64,000 nt of DNA from Nocardioides agri (GCF_013778305.1 NZ_JACEIC010000002.1:3249669-3313668), one strand, 5' to 3'; numbered from the stretch's first letter, positions 50,072 through 58,676 are shown. The notes: generated by a model not told the origin, from the letters alone. Translations and numbers: made by a program.

Positions 50072-51334
50072 GTGCGTCTCTTCCCCCGTACCGTCAGCCG
50101 ACGCTTGGTCGCGGCCACCGCCGCGTGCACCCTGGCGCTCGGCACAGTCGGCGTCCCGCTGGCGTTCGCGAACGACGGCTCCAAGCTGCGCGACCGCCAG
50201 AAGCACACCCACCAGCAGGTGCGGCACGCGCAGCACTCGCTCGACGAGTCCAGCGGTCAGCTCCGCCGGGCGCGCGCCCGGCTGACCGCCGCGCGGGACC
50301 AGCTACGCGCCGCGCGCGCGGACTTCGAGCGGGCCAACACCAAGCTGGCCGCGGCGCGGGTGCGCGACGACGAGATGCAGGTCCGCCTCGACGCGGCCGA
50401 GCAGCGCTTGACCACCGCCCAGCAGGAGCTCGCGGCGGGCCGCGCCGCGCTGGTCGCGCAGCGCGACCAGCTCACCGACACGATCACCGACATCTACGAG
50501 CAGGGCGACCCCGAGCTGCTCGCGTTCTCGGCGCTGCTGCGCAGCGAGACGACGGCCGACCTCACCCGGCAGGCGGAGGCGCGCAACGCGATCGTCGGCC
50601 GGGAGGCGCGGGCCTACGACGACCTGGACGCCGCCGAGGAGCAGCTCGCGGAGCGTGAGGCCGAGGTCGAGGACGCCCGCGACGGCGTCGAGGTCGAGCG
50701 TGAGGCGGCCGCCGCCCACCTCGTCGAGATGGAGACGCTGCGCCAGGAGAAGCGCGCCGCGAAGCAGAGCGTCCGCACGCTGGTGGTCAGCCGGTCCGAC
50801 GCGCGCCGGGACGCGCGCAAGGCCCACGCCCGCGACCGGCGCGAGCTGCGCAAGCTGAAGAAGCGCGAGGCGCACATCAAGCAGCTGATCCTGGCCCAGG
50901 CGCGCCACTCCCACGGCGGCTACCGCGGCTCCACCAACGGCCTGATGATCCGCCCGGTGCCCGGGTCGGTCACCTCGTCGTACGGCTACCGCGAGCACCC
51001 GATCTACCACTACTGGGGCATGCACGACGGCACCGACTTCGGCGTCTCCTGCGGCGAGGGCATGCGCGCGGTCGCCAGCGGCACGGTGATCTCGAAGTAC
51101 TACTCCAGCGTCTACGGCAACCGCCTCTACATCTCGCTCGGCACGATCAACGGCGCCAACGTCACCGCCGTCTACAACCACGCCACCAGCTACCGCGTCG
51201 GCGTCGGTGAGCACGTCGACCAGGGCGAGGTGGTCGGGTACGTCGGCTCGACCGGCTGGTCCACCGGCTGCCACCTGCACTTCACGATCCTGGTGAACGG
51301 CAACGCCGTCGATCCGATGAACTGGCTGCCCTGA
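50072..51334 (+). CDS. Coiled-coil M23-family peptidoglycan hydrolase (EnvC-like)
   Basis: A 420-residue secreted protein. GTG 50072 starts a signal peptide (about 1-33, ending VPLAFA). A long coiled coil (about 35-275) rich in Ala/Arg/Glu heptads follows, then the LytM/M23 domain (about 295-420). It has YGYREHPIYHYWGMHDGTDF (zinc His and Asp), YNHATSY and GCHLHFTI with the last His pair. All metal ligands look intact, so it may be active rather than a pure activator. Position right after ftsX and the coiled coil match proteins controlled by FtsEX. Confidence 0.93.
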   Translation: MRLFPRTVSRRLVAATAACTLALGTVGVPLAFANDGSKLRDRQKHTHQQVRHAQHSLDESSGQLRRARARLTAARDQLRAARADFERANTKLAAARVRDDEMQVRLDAAEQRLTTAQQELAAGRAALVAQRDQLTDTITDIYEQGDPELLAFSALLRSETTADLTRQAEARNAIVGREARAYDDLDAAEEQLAEREAEVEDARDGVEVEREAAAAHLVEMETLRQEKRAAKQSVRTLVVSRSDARRDARKAHARDRRELRKLKKREAHIKQLILAQARHSHGGYRGSTNGLMIRPVPGSVTSSYGYREHPIYHYWGMHDGTDFGVSCGEGMRAVASGTVISKYYSSVYGNRLYISLGTINGANVTAVYNHATSYRVGVGEHVDQGEVVGYVGSTGWSTGCHLHFTILVNGNAVDPMNWLP

Positions 51335-51389
51335 CGTCGAGCCTCGAGTCGACGTGATTCCGGTTGCTCCCTGCTGAGAGAATGGTGGG

Positions 51390-51869
51390 ATGGCCAGGGA
51401 GCAGGGGCGCAAGCTCGTCGCGCAGAACAAGAAGGCGCGCCACGACTACCACATCGAGGACACCTACGAGGCCGGCCTGGTCCTCCAGGGCACCGAGGTG
51501 AAGTCGCTGCGGCAGGGTCGGGCGTCGCTGGTCGACGGGTTCGTCGAGATCGACCGCCACGAGGCGTGGCTGCACGGCGTCCACATCCCGGAGTACTCCC
51601 AGGGCACCTGGACCAACCACTCGGCGCGCCGCAAGCGCAAGCTGCTGCTCAACCGGGTCGAGATCGACAAGATCGAGCGCCGGGTGAGCGAGAAGGGCCT
51701 GACGGTCGTGCCGCTCTCCCTCTACTTCAAGGACGGCCGCGCCAAGGTCGAGATCGCGCTCGCGAAGGGCAAGAAGTCCTGGGACAAGCGGGCCTCGCTC
51801 GCCGAGCGGCAGGCCAACCGGGAGAAGGAGCAGGCCCTCGGCCGGCACCTGAAGGGCATGAGTGACTGA
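51390..51869 (+). CDS. smpB: SsrA-binding protein SmpB
   Basis: Escorts tmRNA to stalled ribosomes. It has 159 residues with VAQNKKARHDYHIEDTYEAG near the N-terminus, GTEVKSLRQGRASLVDGFV in the OB fold, and a basic C-terminal tail (KGKKSWDKRASLAERQANRE) that mimics a codon-anticodon stem. A GAGAAT box 6 nt before ATG 51390 suggests a leaderless start. The tmRNA gene lies 2.2 kb downstream on the same strand. An amidohydrolase gene overlaps the 3' end by 8 bp. Confidence 0.97.
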   Translation: MAREQGRKLVAQNKKARHDYHIEDTYEAGLVLQGTEVKSLRQGRASLVDGFVEIDRHEAWLHGVHIPEYSQGTWTNHSARRKRKLLLNRVEIDKIERRVSEKGLTVVPLSLYFKDGRAKVEIALAKGKKSWDKRASLAERQANREKEQALGRHLKGMSD

Positions 51870-52743
51870 CCACCCGGACGTCGCCGACGTCCGGAGCTTC
51901 TGGGAGGGCCTGGGCCTGCCCGGGCTCTTCGACGTCCACGTGCACTTCCTGCCGCCGAGCATCCAGCGGGCCGTCTACGCCGTCTTCGACGCGGCCGGGC
52001 CGAAGATCGGCCGCGAGTGGCCGATCCGCTACCGCCAGGACCACGCCGAGCGGGTCGACATCCTGCGCGCGATGGGCGTGCGGCGCTTCCCGACGCTGCC
52101 CTACGCGCACAAGCCAGGCGTCGCCGAGTTCCTCAACGACTGGGCCGCGGGCTTCAAGCGCGACGTGCCCGAGTCGCTGTGGTCGGCGACGTTCTACCCG
52201 GAGGAGTCGGCGCCGGCGTACGTCGCCGAGCGGGTCGCCGCCGGCGTCGAGGTCTTCAAGCTGCACCTGCAGGTGGGGGAGTTCCACGTCGACGACCCAC
52301 TGCTCGACGGCGTCTGGGGCCTGCTCGAGGACGCCGGCACCCCGGTGGTTCTGCACGCCGGCTCCGGGCCGGTCGGCAACGAGTTCACCGGCCCGGCGTC
52401 GACTGAGCGGCTGCTGCGCCGGCACCCGCGGCTGCGGCTGGTGCTCGCTCACATGGGCGCGCCCGAGTGCGCGGAGTTCCTCGCGCTGGCGGAGCGCTAC
52501 GACGAGGTCCGGCTCGACACCACGATGGTGTTCACCGACTTCTTCCCGGCGTACCCGGTGGAGCTGGTGCCCCGGCTGCGCGACATCGGCGACCGGATCC
52601 TGCTCGGCAGCGACTTCCCGACGATCCCCTACCCCTACGCACACCAGCTCGACGGTCTGGCCCGGCTCGACCTGGGCGACGAGTGGCTGCGGGCGGTCTG
52701 CTGGCACAACGGCGCGGATCTCTTCGGCGCACATCCCGACTGA
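51862..52743 (+). CDS. Amidohydrolase-family (amidohydrolase_2) protein
   Basis: A 293-residue metal-dependent hydrolase or decarboxylase. The N-terminal metal motif is LFDVHVHFLPPS (His-x-His). A strand-6-type His is in VVLHAGSGPVG, a following His in LVLAHMGAPE, and the C-terminal Asp in LLGSDFPTIPYPYA. These match the amidohydrolase_2 group that includes aminocarboxymuconate-semialdehyde decarboxylase, though substrate is unclear. GTG 51862 lies inside the end of smpB, and both are likely co-transcribed. Confidence 0.88.
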   Translation: MTDHPDVADVRSFWEGLGLPGLFDVHVHFLPPSIQRAVYAVFDAAGPKIGREWPIRYRQDHAERVDILRAMGVRRFPTLPYAHKPGVAEFLNDWAAGFKRDVPESLWSATFYPEESAPAYVAERVAAGVEVFKLHLQVGEFHVDDPLLDGVWGLLEDAGTPVVLHAGSGPVGNEFTGPASTERLLRRHPRLRLVLAHMGAPECAEFLALAERYDEVRLDTTMVFTDFFPAYPVELVPRLRDIGDRILLGSDFPTIPYPYAHQLDGLARLDLGDEWLRAVCWHNGADLFGAHPD

Positions 52744-52765
52744 GGCGATCGGGTACCGACCCGAC

Positions 52766-52978
52766 ATGGGTGGAGACAGCATTCGCATCAGGCAGCGGCA
52801 GACCGCCGACCGTCCCGAGCCGGTCCGCGCCGAGGGCGTCCCGGACGAGGAGGGGATGACCGAGGCCGACGTGGAGGAGCGCGTCGACCAGGCTCCCGAC
52901 GAGCACCTCAGCCGGCCCGACCAGCCGGACTTCGATCCCGAGGAGCGGCGGCCGTACAACGACCCGCCCGCCGAGTGA
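52766..52978 (+). CDS. Acidic hypothetical protein, 70 aa
   Basis: A soluble, highly charged small protein: MGGDSIRIRQRQTADRPEPV, then an acidic Pro/Glu/Asp-rich remainder ending RRPYNDPPAE. Predicted disordered. TACCGA lies 6 nt before ATG 52766, in line with leaderless starts in this window. It stops 1 bp before the convergent Calx-beta gene. Function unknown. Confidence 0.6.
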   Translation: MGGDSIRIRQRQTADRPEPVRAEGVPDEEGMTEADVEERVDQAPDEHLSRPDQPDFDPEERRPYNDPPAE

Positions 52979-52979
52979 C

Positions 52980-54044
52980 TCAGGCGACGGGGGTGAGCGT
53001 CCCGGTGACGCTCACCGGCCCCGCGCCGTCGGCGGCGTTGTAGCTGAAGCTCAGGCCGCGCGTCGGACCGGTCGCGCCCGTGTACGTCGCCGTCGCACCC
53101 GGCGCCGCGAGCGTGAACAGGTAGTCGATGGGCATCGAGGAACTCGTGCAGGTCGCCATCGGGTCGGCCGGGCCCACGCCACTCGAGATGTAGGTGGTCA
53201 TCACCGCGTTGATCGTGCTCTGCGTCGTCAGCGCCGGTGTCCCGGTCCCGCTCGCGGGGTCGAAGCCCGTCAGCGAGAGCGCAGCGTCCTGGGAGGTCGG
53301 CGTGTCCCCGGAGGGGAGGATGCCGCCGGTGTCCGTGTAGTTCGTCGACATCATCAAGGTGCAGGGGAACATGAACCCCGGCAGCGAGCTGTTTCCGAAG
53401 CTGGTCCAGGTGCCAGAGCCGTTGTCGCGCCACTCGCCGGCCGTGCTCGTCGGCACCAGATGGAGGTTCAGCACCTGGGTGAGCGTGCCCGTGGGCACCA
53501 GCGTGCGGCTGATCGTGACGGTGCCGACCAGCGCCTTGGGCGCCGTCGGGCCGGTCGGGCCGGTCGGGCCGGTCGGACCCGTGGGATCCGTCGGCGTCGG
53601 ACCCGTCGGACCGGTCGTACCGCCGGGGACGGCGTCGTTGTCCTTGAGGGGGACGGTGAGCGGCTTGGCGCCGCGCACCTGCGGAGAGGTGAGGGTGATC
53701 GTGAAGGTCTCGGCGTCCTCGTGCACGGCGTCGTCGAGGACCGCGACGGCGATCCGGCCCGTCCTCTTGCCCTTCTTGATCCTCACGGTGCCGGAGGCGG
53801 CCGTGTAGTCCGAGCCGGCCCGAGCGGTGCCGTCCTTCGTGGCCCAGGCGACCTTGATGGTCTGCGTGGCCTTCTTCGACAGCTTCAGGGTGACCACCGC
53901 CTGGCCGCCGTTCTCGGCCACCGCCTCCGACGCAGCGGTCAGCCGGGGCTTGGCGGGCGGCCGGGCGCCGGCCGGGGCGATGGTGGACGAGGTCAGCGCG
54001 ACCGTGGTCAGCACCGAGAGCATGAGAAGGGTCCTGCGGGCCAT
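52980..54044 (-). CDS. Secreted Calx-beta domain protein with Pro-Thr-Gly repeats
   Basis: A 354-residue exported protein. The signal peptide is MARRTLLMLSVLTTVALTSS (cleavage near residue 30). One Calx-beta domain (about 35-140) has KVAWATKDGTARAGSDYTAA and HEDAETFTITL, its calcium-loop region. A collagen-like linker of GPTGPT units follows (about 145-180), then a beta-rich C-terminal domain of no recognised family. A minus-strand TACCTT box 7 nt before ATG 54044 sets the start. Upstream in-frame codons read through the tmRNA gene. Probably surface or secreted. Role unknown. Confidence 0.85.
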   Translation of the reverse strand: MARRTLLMLSVLTTVALTSSTIAPAGARPPAKPRLTAASEAVAENGGQAVVTLKLSKKATQTIKVAWATKDGTARAGSDYTAASGTVRIKKGKRTGRIAVAVLDDAVHEDAETFTITLTSPQVRGAKPLTVPLKDNDAVPGGTTGPTGPTPTDPTGPTGPTGPTGPTAPKALVGTVTISRTLVPTGTLTQVLNLHLVPTSTAGEWRDNGSGTWTSFGNSSLPGFMFPCTLMMSTNYTDTGGILPSGDTPTSQDAALSLTGFDPASGTGTPALTTQSTINAVMTTYISSGVGPADPMATCTSSSMPIDYLFTLAAPGATATYTGATGPTRGLSFSYNAADGAGPVSVTGTLTPVA

Positions 54045-54115
54045 GGCCGACAAGGTAGGGGAATGTGATGTGCCTTCGCGGCGTTTCCCCCGTACGATCA
54101 AGGCACAACTCAAGA

Positions 54116-54486
54116 GGGGCTGATCGGTTTCGACTTGGGACGTTAGTTCCAGGGGAAGCGGGTCGAGGAGCCAGCGACATCTCGTAAACGACCGCTGGAA
54201 TCTATAACTGCCAACAACCAGCGCAGTTCCTTCGCTCTCGCCGCCTGACGCGGTGATCGAAGCGTCCAACCGAGTATCTGTCTCCGGCTCGGACCTGGGC
54301 GTCATCTAGGAGACTTGCTGCTCAACTCCTGCCAGGAGGGTTGAGCGGGACTCTTTCCTGACTGAGCCTGTCGTGGACGTGTCAGTGCGAGCCACGGGGC
54401 CGAGAAAAGCGATAGCGCTGACTGCACCCGGAGAAGACCTGGATCGACGCTCGAGGACCGGGGTTCGATTCCCCGCAGCTCCACCA
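54116..54486 (+). ncRNA. ssrA: Transfer-messenger RNA (tmRNA)
   Basis: Rescues ribosomes stalled on broken mRNA with SmpB. The 5' end GGGGCTGATCGGTTTCGACT pairs with the 3' acceptor strand CAGCTCCACCA, and the T-arm GGGGTTCGATTCCCC lies just inside. The tag reading frame is 54210-54248, giving ANNQRSSFALAA then UGA, which ends in the usual ALAA degradation signal. A TACGAT -10 box (54093-54098) lies upstream, leaving a short 5' leader for RNase P. One-piece form, CCA encoded. Confidence 0.97.
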
Positions 54487-54532
54487 ACCAACATGGAGTG
54501 TTCGCGAATAGGCGGCACTCCGCTTCGCGAAA
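54481..54532. repeat. Att-like repeat, copy A (overlaps the tmRNA 3' end)
   Basis: Starts CCACCAACCA, then GGAGTGTTCGCGAAT, a GCACTCC block and TTCGCGAAA. It resembles copy B at 61097-61146 in the same orientation, with the same block order. It includes the last 6 bases of tmRNA, a common integration target. Confidence 0.55.
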
Positions 54533-54574
54533 TTCCGTAAGCGCGAGATCTCCACTGATCACCTCTTGGGACTG

Positions 54575-54606
54575 AAGCCGCGCCGGCTCAACAGTCGGCG
54601 CGGCTT
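54575..54606 (+). terminator. tmRNA terminator
   Basis: Perfect 11-bp stem AAGCCGCGCCG/CGGCGCGGCTT with a 10-nt loop, 89 nt after the mature tmRNA end. Confidence 0.7.
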
Positions 54607-54745
54607 GGCTCGTCAGCGCACTCCAACTCTGCCGGTGAGTTTTGGGGCGCCGAGCCGGCAGAACCTCTACCGACGTTGATGTGACGCGCGGGTGCGCTTC
54701 ATCGCGGCATGTGAGTGCGCTTGCTCTGTCACGTCGGGCGAAGGT

Positions 54746-54787
54746 GACAGCCTCCCCAGCCGCCGTCGGGCGGCCGGGGAGGCTGTC
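54746..54787 (-). terminator. Terminator of the minus-strand hydrolase operon
   Basis: Stem GACAGCCTCCCC/GGGGAGGCTGTC (12 bp perfect) continues into GCCGCC/GGGCGGC. It lies 50 bp beyond the hydrolase stop codon. Between it and the tmRNA terminator only another dyad is seen (CTGCCGG/CCGGCAG, 54629-54661), and no gene. Confidence 0.7.
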
Positions 54788-54836
54788 GCGGTGCTGCGAC
54801 CACCCCTCCTGACGACGGGTGTCTGGTCGCTATCGG

Positions 54837-55643
54837 TCAACGTGCCGCAGCCGCGATGACCTTGAGGACCTTGCCGGGCTTGCTGAGCATCGGGACGTGC
54901 GAGGAGTTCACCTCGACCGTCGTGGCGCCGGCGCGCTCGGCCATCACACGCTCGGCCGCAGTCGGGATCGTCTTGTCCTGCTTGGCGACGACGTACCAGC
55001 TCGGGATGGTCTTCCAGGCCGGCTCGTCGGACGGCGTCGCAAACGTCGCGAGGGCGGCTGGCCGCTGCGAGGCGGCGAGGAACGCGGCCTCGCGCCGGGG
55101 CAGGTCGGCGGCGAAGAGCGACCGGAAGGCGGCCGGGTCGATGTAAGCGTCGGCGTTGCCCTCCCCGGCTCCCGGGAACGGCCGGATCACGAGGTGGTCG
55201 CCGATCGTGGGGTGGCCACCACCGAGGACGCTGGCGTCCTGCACGGTCTCGCCCTCGTCGAGAGCGAACGCCGCGACATAGACGAGTGCCCGCACGTCGG
55301 GGTCCCCGGTGGCGGCGTTGGTGATCACCGCACCGCCGTAGGAGTGACCGACGAGGACGATCGGGCCGGGGATCGTGTCGAGGAAGCTGCGCAGGTAGGC
55401 GCTGTCGTACTGGACGCTGCGCAGCGGGTTCGAGAACGCGACGACCGGGTAGCCCTGGTCCCGGAGCTCGGGTGCGATCTTCGACCAGCCGCTGGAGTCG
55501 GCGAAGGCGCCGTGCACCAGGACGATGGTGGGCTTCGGGTCGGACGCCGGGACGGCGACCGCGGTCGAGGCGCTGGTGAGCGCCGGGACTGTGGCGGCGA
55601 GCAGGGCGGCGGCGACGCCGGCGGACTTCAGTCGGTTGAACAT
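54837..55643 (-). CDS. Secreted alpha/beta hydrolase
   Basis: A 268-residue exported hydrolase. It has signal peptide MFNRLKSAGVAAALLAATVP (cleavage near residue 33), then IVLVHGAFADSSGW (oxyanion His-Gly), nucleophile elbow VLVGHSYGGAVIT (Ser about 116), and catalytic His in VNSSHVPMLSKPG. GGAG lies upstream of ATG 55643. It is the exported version of the paralog encoded immediately upstream (55676-56398). It resembles EstA/hydroxynitrile-lyase-like or salicylate-esterase-like hydrolases, but substrate is open. It probably shares a transcript with the paralog. Confidence 0.9.
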   Translation of the reverse strand: MFNRLKSAGVAAALLAATVPALTSASTAVAVPASDPKPTIVLVHGAFADSSGWSKIAPELRDQGYPVVAFSNPLRSVQYDSAYLRSFLDTIPGPIVLVGHSYGGAVITNAATGDPDVRALVYVAAFALDEGETVQDASVLGGGHPTIGDHLVIRPFPGAGEGNADAYIDPAAFRSLFAADLPRREAAFLAASQRPAALATFATPSDEPAWKTIPSWYVVAKQDKTIPTAAERVMAERAGATTVEVNSSHVPMLSKPGKVLKVIAAAAR

Positions 55644-55675
55644 GGTGGTTCTCCTCTTCTCTGGTTTCTGTGGTT

Positions 55676-56398
55676 TCAGCCCGCGACGGCGTCGAGGGAT
55701 CGGGCGATGAATGCGGCGACCGCCTTCGGCTGGGCGATGAAGGCGACGTGGCTGGCGTCGATCTCCTCGGTGTTGGCCCCCATCCGCTCGGCCATGAACC
55801 GCTGCGCCTCCGGGGCGATGGCGTTGTCCTGGCTGGACACGAGGTACCAGCTCGGCTGGTCCGTCCAGCCGGCGTAGGTGAGGTTCTCGCCCGCGGCGGC
55901 GGCGGCCAGCGGACGCTGCGACACCGCCATGACCGCGGCTACGTCGGTGGGGAGGTCGGCGGCGAAGGTCTCCTGGAACCGGGCTTCGTCGATGACGAGC
56001 TCGGGTCCGCCGACAGCGCCGACGGCGTCGTACGGCGCTCGCACGGTGCTGGCGAGCAACGGGGCCGGGAACGGCTCCTGGACGCTGCCGATGCTCTCGC
56101 CGACAGCCGGTGCGAAGGCGGCGAGGTAGACCAGGCCGCGCAGGTTGGCCAGGCCCTCGGCGGCCTGGGTGATGACCGCGCCGCCGTACGAGTGTGCGAC
56201 CAGGACGACAGGGCCGTCGACGGATGCGGCGGCCGCGCGGATGGTGGCCGCGTCGGTGGCGACGCCCCGCAGCGGGTTCGCGGGCGCAAGGACCCGGTAG
56301 CCCTCGGCGGTGAGCTCGCGGACGATCCCGGCGAAGCCGGAGGCGTCGGCGAACGCGCCGTGGACCAGGACGGCGGTGGGGGTGGACGTGGTGTCCAT
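55676..56398 (-). CDS. Cytoplasmic alpha/beta hydrolase, paralog of its neighbour
   Basis: A 240-residue hydrolase without signal peptide: TAVLVHGAFADASGFAGIVR, nucleophile elbow VLVAHSYGGAVIT (Ser about 81), acid in the SSQDNAIAP region, and His in DASHVAFIAQP. It is clearly a tandem duplicate of the downstream gene, which gained or retained a secretion signal. A perfect palindrome ACTTGACA-A-TGTCAAGT lies 19 bp upstream, a TetR-type operator candidate, but no TetR gene is adjacent. Confidence 0.9.
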   Translation of the reverse strand: MDTTSTPTAVLVHGAFADASGFAGIVRELTAEGYRVLAPANPLRGVATDAATIRAAAASVDGPVVLVAHSYGGAVITQAAEGLANLRGLVYLAAFAPAVGESIGSVQEPFPAPLLASTVRAPYDAVGAVGGPELVIDEARFQETFAADLPTDVAAVMAVSQRPLAAAAAGENLTYAGWTDQPSWYLVSSQDNAIAPEAQRFMAERMGANTEEIDASHVAFIAQPKAVAAFIARSLDAVAG

Positions 56399-56417
56399 GG
56401 TGGTTCCCTTCGGTCTG

Positions 56418-56434
56418 ACTTGACAATGTCAAGT
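56418..56434. promoter_or_regulatory. Palindromic operator candidate upstream of the hydrolase pair
   Basis: ACTTGACA-A-TGTCAAGT, 8-bp perfect arms. It contains TTGACA on both strands and overlaps the start of the plus-strand beta-propeller frame. It resembles TetR-family operators. Confidence 0.6.
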
Positions 56435-57356
56435 GGTGTTTCCAGAACCATGCACCGGGGCACTGAGCGTGATCGCCTCGACGATGTCTGCGGCGCCGGC
56501 GCGCGCCACCTACGATGGCCAGCCAGGACGAATCGCGTTCGGCGCCTTTGACGCGACCGACCGCAGGCAGGCGGACCTCTGGTCAGTGAACGCGAACGGG
56601 CACCACGTGCACCGACTCACTGACGCACCCGGGCGCGACATCTGCCCGGCATACTCCGCAGACGGACGCCGCACCGCCTTCTGCAGCGACCGAACAGGTG
56701 CGTTCGAGATCTGGGTGATGGACGCCAACGGCAACCATGAGCGCCAGGTCACGGACCTGAAGACCTCCGCGGTGTTTCCTGACTTCTCACCGGACGGAGA
56801 CCAGTTGGTGTTCTCGGCAGAGCCGGACGGCGGCGGGACCACGGACCTCTGGAAGGTGTCCGTCCTCGGCGGAGATCCGATGCAGCTCACCGACACGTCG
56901 GAGTCGTTGGAGGAGGACCCCGTCTGGTCACCGGACGGCACGAAGGTCCTGTTCGTCCGCATCGCCAGCGACTTCTCCAGCGGCCAGTTGTGGACCAAGG
57001 ACGTAACCACTGGAGAGGAGACCCAACTCACCTTCGACCCGACCGTCAACGACCAGACGCCGGACTGGAGCCCGGACGGCACACGCATCGCGTACGCCGC
57101 CGACGACGACATCTGGCTCATGAACGCCGACGGCAGCGCGCAGACCAACCTCACCCACAGCCCAGACCTGGAGTTCGGTACCGCCTTCTCGCCTGACGGG
57201 ACCAAGATCGCCTTCACCGGATCCGGCGGCCCGGTCACCGCGGGGGAACGGTACGTCCAAACCATCCGCACCGACGGTTCTGGACGCCGCGTCGTCTCAC
57301 CCACGCCTCGGCTGCTGCAGGCCGTCCCCGCCTGGCAGCCCCACGGCGGCGCCTGA
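56433..57356 (+). CDS. TolB/PD40-type beta-propeller protein, possibly 5'-truncated
   Basis: A 307-residue protein of repeated beta-propeller blades. Repeats of the W-S-P-D-G-T type recur: FSPDGDQLVFSAE, WSPDGTKVLFVR, WSPDGTRIAYAAD, FSPDGTKIAFTG. These give five or six blades typical of the TolB C-terminal domain. The N-terminus (GALSVIASTMSAAPARATYD) looks like the last part of a signal peptide whose hydrophobic start is missing. The only start codons lie at or in the operator palindrome. It may be a fragment left by rearrangement. GTG 56433 is a provisional start. Confidence 0.6.
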   Translation: MVFPEPCTGALSVIASTMSAAPARATYDGQPGRIAFGAFDATDRRQADLWSVNANGHHVHRLTDAPGRDICPAYSADGRRTAFCSDRTGAFEIWVMDANGNHERQVTDLKTSAVFPDFSPDGDQLVFSAEPDGGGTTDLWKVSVLGGDPMQLTDTSESLEEDPVWSPDGTKVLFVRIASDFSSGQLWTKDVTTGEETQLTFDPTVNDQTPDWSPDGTRIAYAADDDIWLMNADGSAQTNLTHSPDLEFGTAFSPDGTKIAFTGSGGPVTAGERYVQTIRTDGSGRRVVSPTPRLLQAVPAWQPHGGA

Positions 57357-57369
57357 GCACCCTGCGTCG

Positions 57370-57477
57370 ACAGCGGCCAACGTCGTCACGGCCACCTACG
57401 ACGTCGACGCCGACCATGCGTTCCATCTGCTGAGGCGGCTCTCGAACACCCACCCCGTGGCTCGGGGGTCACCGGAT
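57370..57477 (+). pseudogene. ANTAR-domain-like gene fragment
   Basis: In one frame this stretch reads YDVDADHAFHLLRRLSNTHP, which resembles the helix-helix part of ANTAR RNA-binding domains. It has no start, no N-terminal sensor domain and no continued ANTAR C-terminus. The remaining bases to 57617 hold nothing recognisable. Interpreted as a remnant. Confidence 0.4.
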
Positions 57478-57617
57478 CTCCTCAATCTGGGTGACAGCGG
57501 GCGAAGGGGTTGTGGGTACGGGCCTGGTGGCAGCCGTCGTCGGCGACGTCACCGCGCGGGGCGCGGCAGACACCGGCGACGGCTGCACCTCACGGATGGT
57601 CGGAATCGCGTCATACG

Positions 57618-58676
57618 TCAGGGCTGGAGTTGGGCGCCGGTGCCCAGGAGTGGCGTGCCGTCGGGACCTTCCAGCGGCGTGAAGGTGCTCCCATTGTTGG
57701 TCAGCCAGCCCACGGTCCAAGGCTCCTCTCCTAATGCGCGGCTGACGAGGAACTTGTTCTTGTAGGGCGTCGCGGCGAAGAAGCGCTCGCCGGGGACGGC
57801 GTGGGTGACTTGTCGGAGCCTGCTGCCGTCGGCGCTCATCGCATAGAGGTCGATGCTTGCGGTGACGTCGTTGGTGTTGTCGCCACGTGTTGTGGCCGTG
57901 AAGTAGATCGTCTGACCATCCTCGCTCCAGGCAGGGGTCTGGACCTGGCTGTAGGTGTCGGTCAGCTGGATCAGCGAGGGCTTCGCCTCTGCGAGGTCCA
58001 ATGTCGCGACGTACTGTCCGGCGTCGGTGGCGAGGTTGACGACCAGGCTCTGGTCGTCGGGCGAGAACATGGGCCCGCGAGGTTCGAGTCCTGGGTGCAT
58101 CTTCAGGACCCTTTCCTGGCCGGTGCTGATGGTGCGGATCCGTAGCTGGTCTGCGTTCTCGCCCGGTCTCCACAGGACGTAGGCCAGTCGGGAGCCGTCC
58201 TGGGACCAGGTGACTCCGTAGCCCGGCTCGCAGCCCGCACAGGGTGCGCGCAGCCGGCTTCGATTGCTTCCGTCCGCGTCGGCGATCCAGAGGTGTCTGC
58301 CGGTGTCGTTGTTGGTGATGTAAGCGATTCGTCGGCCGTCGGGCGACAGCGCGAACCGGTCGACGTTCTTCGCGTGCACCGCCTGTCTAGTGCCGTCGCC
58401 TGCAACGTAGGAGAGCTGTCCGGCCGGGTCGAAGATGGTGACCCGGTCGGGCAACGCCGGTGCCGGCGCCGGCTCGTGTGCGCTGTCTGGGGTACGGGTG
58501 AGGGTGAAGGCGGCCGCCGCCGCGATGGTCGCCACGCATGCCGCGATCAGGACCGTCTGGCGACGTCGCCTGAGCCGCTTGGTGTCGCCGTCGCGTCTGA
58601 CGATCTCGGGCGCGGCCAACAGGTGGGGCTGGATCCTCTGCTCGGCGAGGTCGTTCAACTGGTCCGGGAGGCTCAT
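57618..58676 (-). CDS. Membrane-anchored beta-propeller protein paired with ECF sigma factor
   Basis: A 352-residue protein. It has a cytoplasmic N-terminus (about 1-38, ending in basic TKRLRRRRQ), one span (TVLIAACVATIAAAAAF, about 41-57), a Pro/Ala linker, then an extracytoplasmic PD40/WD40-like propeller (RFALSPDGRRIAYI, TWSQDGSRLAYVL, MFSPDDQSLVVN, AWSEDGQTIYFT). ATG 58676 overlaps the sigma gene stop by 4 bp (ATGA). The topology is that of an anti-sigma or sigma-associated sensor, but no zinc-binding anti-sigma motif is visible in the short cytoplasmic part. Anti-sigma function is an inference from position. Confidence 0.82.
   Translation of the reverse strand: MSLPDQLNDLAEQRIQPHLLAAPEIVRRDGDTKRLRRRRQTVLIAACVATIAAAAAFTLTRTPDSAHEPAPAPALPDRVTIFDPAGQLSYVAGDGTRQAVHAKNVDRFALSPDGRRIAYITNNDTGRHLWIADADGSNRSRLRAPCAGCEPGYGVTWSQDGSRLAYVLWRPGENADQLRIRTISTGQERVLKMHPGLEPRGPMFSPDDQSLVVNLATDAGQYVATLDLAEAKPSLIQLTDTYSQVQTPAWSEDGQTIYFTATTRGDNTNDVTASIDLYAMSADGSRLRQVTHAVPGERFFAATPYKNKFLVSRALGEEPWTVGWLTNNGSTFTPLEGPDGTPLLGTGAQLQP

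Noticed and set aside
53540..53600. Tandem repeats as a CRISPR or VNTR
   Set aside because: They encode in-frame Gly-Pro-Thr units of a secreted protein linker. No spacers.
51727..54180. 817-codon minus-strand open frame spanning smpB to the tmRNA promoter
   Set aside because: Crosses four unrelated features. The real minus-strand gene here is in another frame (52980-54044).
54302..54562. Minus-strand frame containing ELRGIEPRSS
   Set aside because: A typical false translation across the 3' end of tmRNA.
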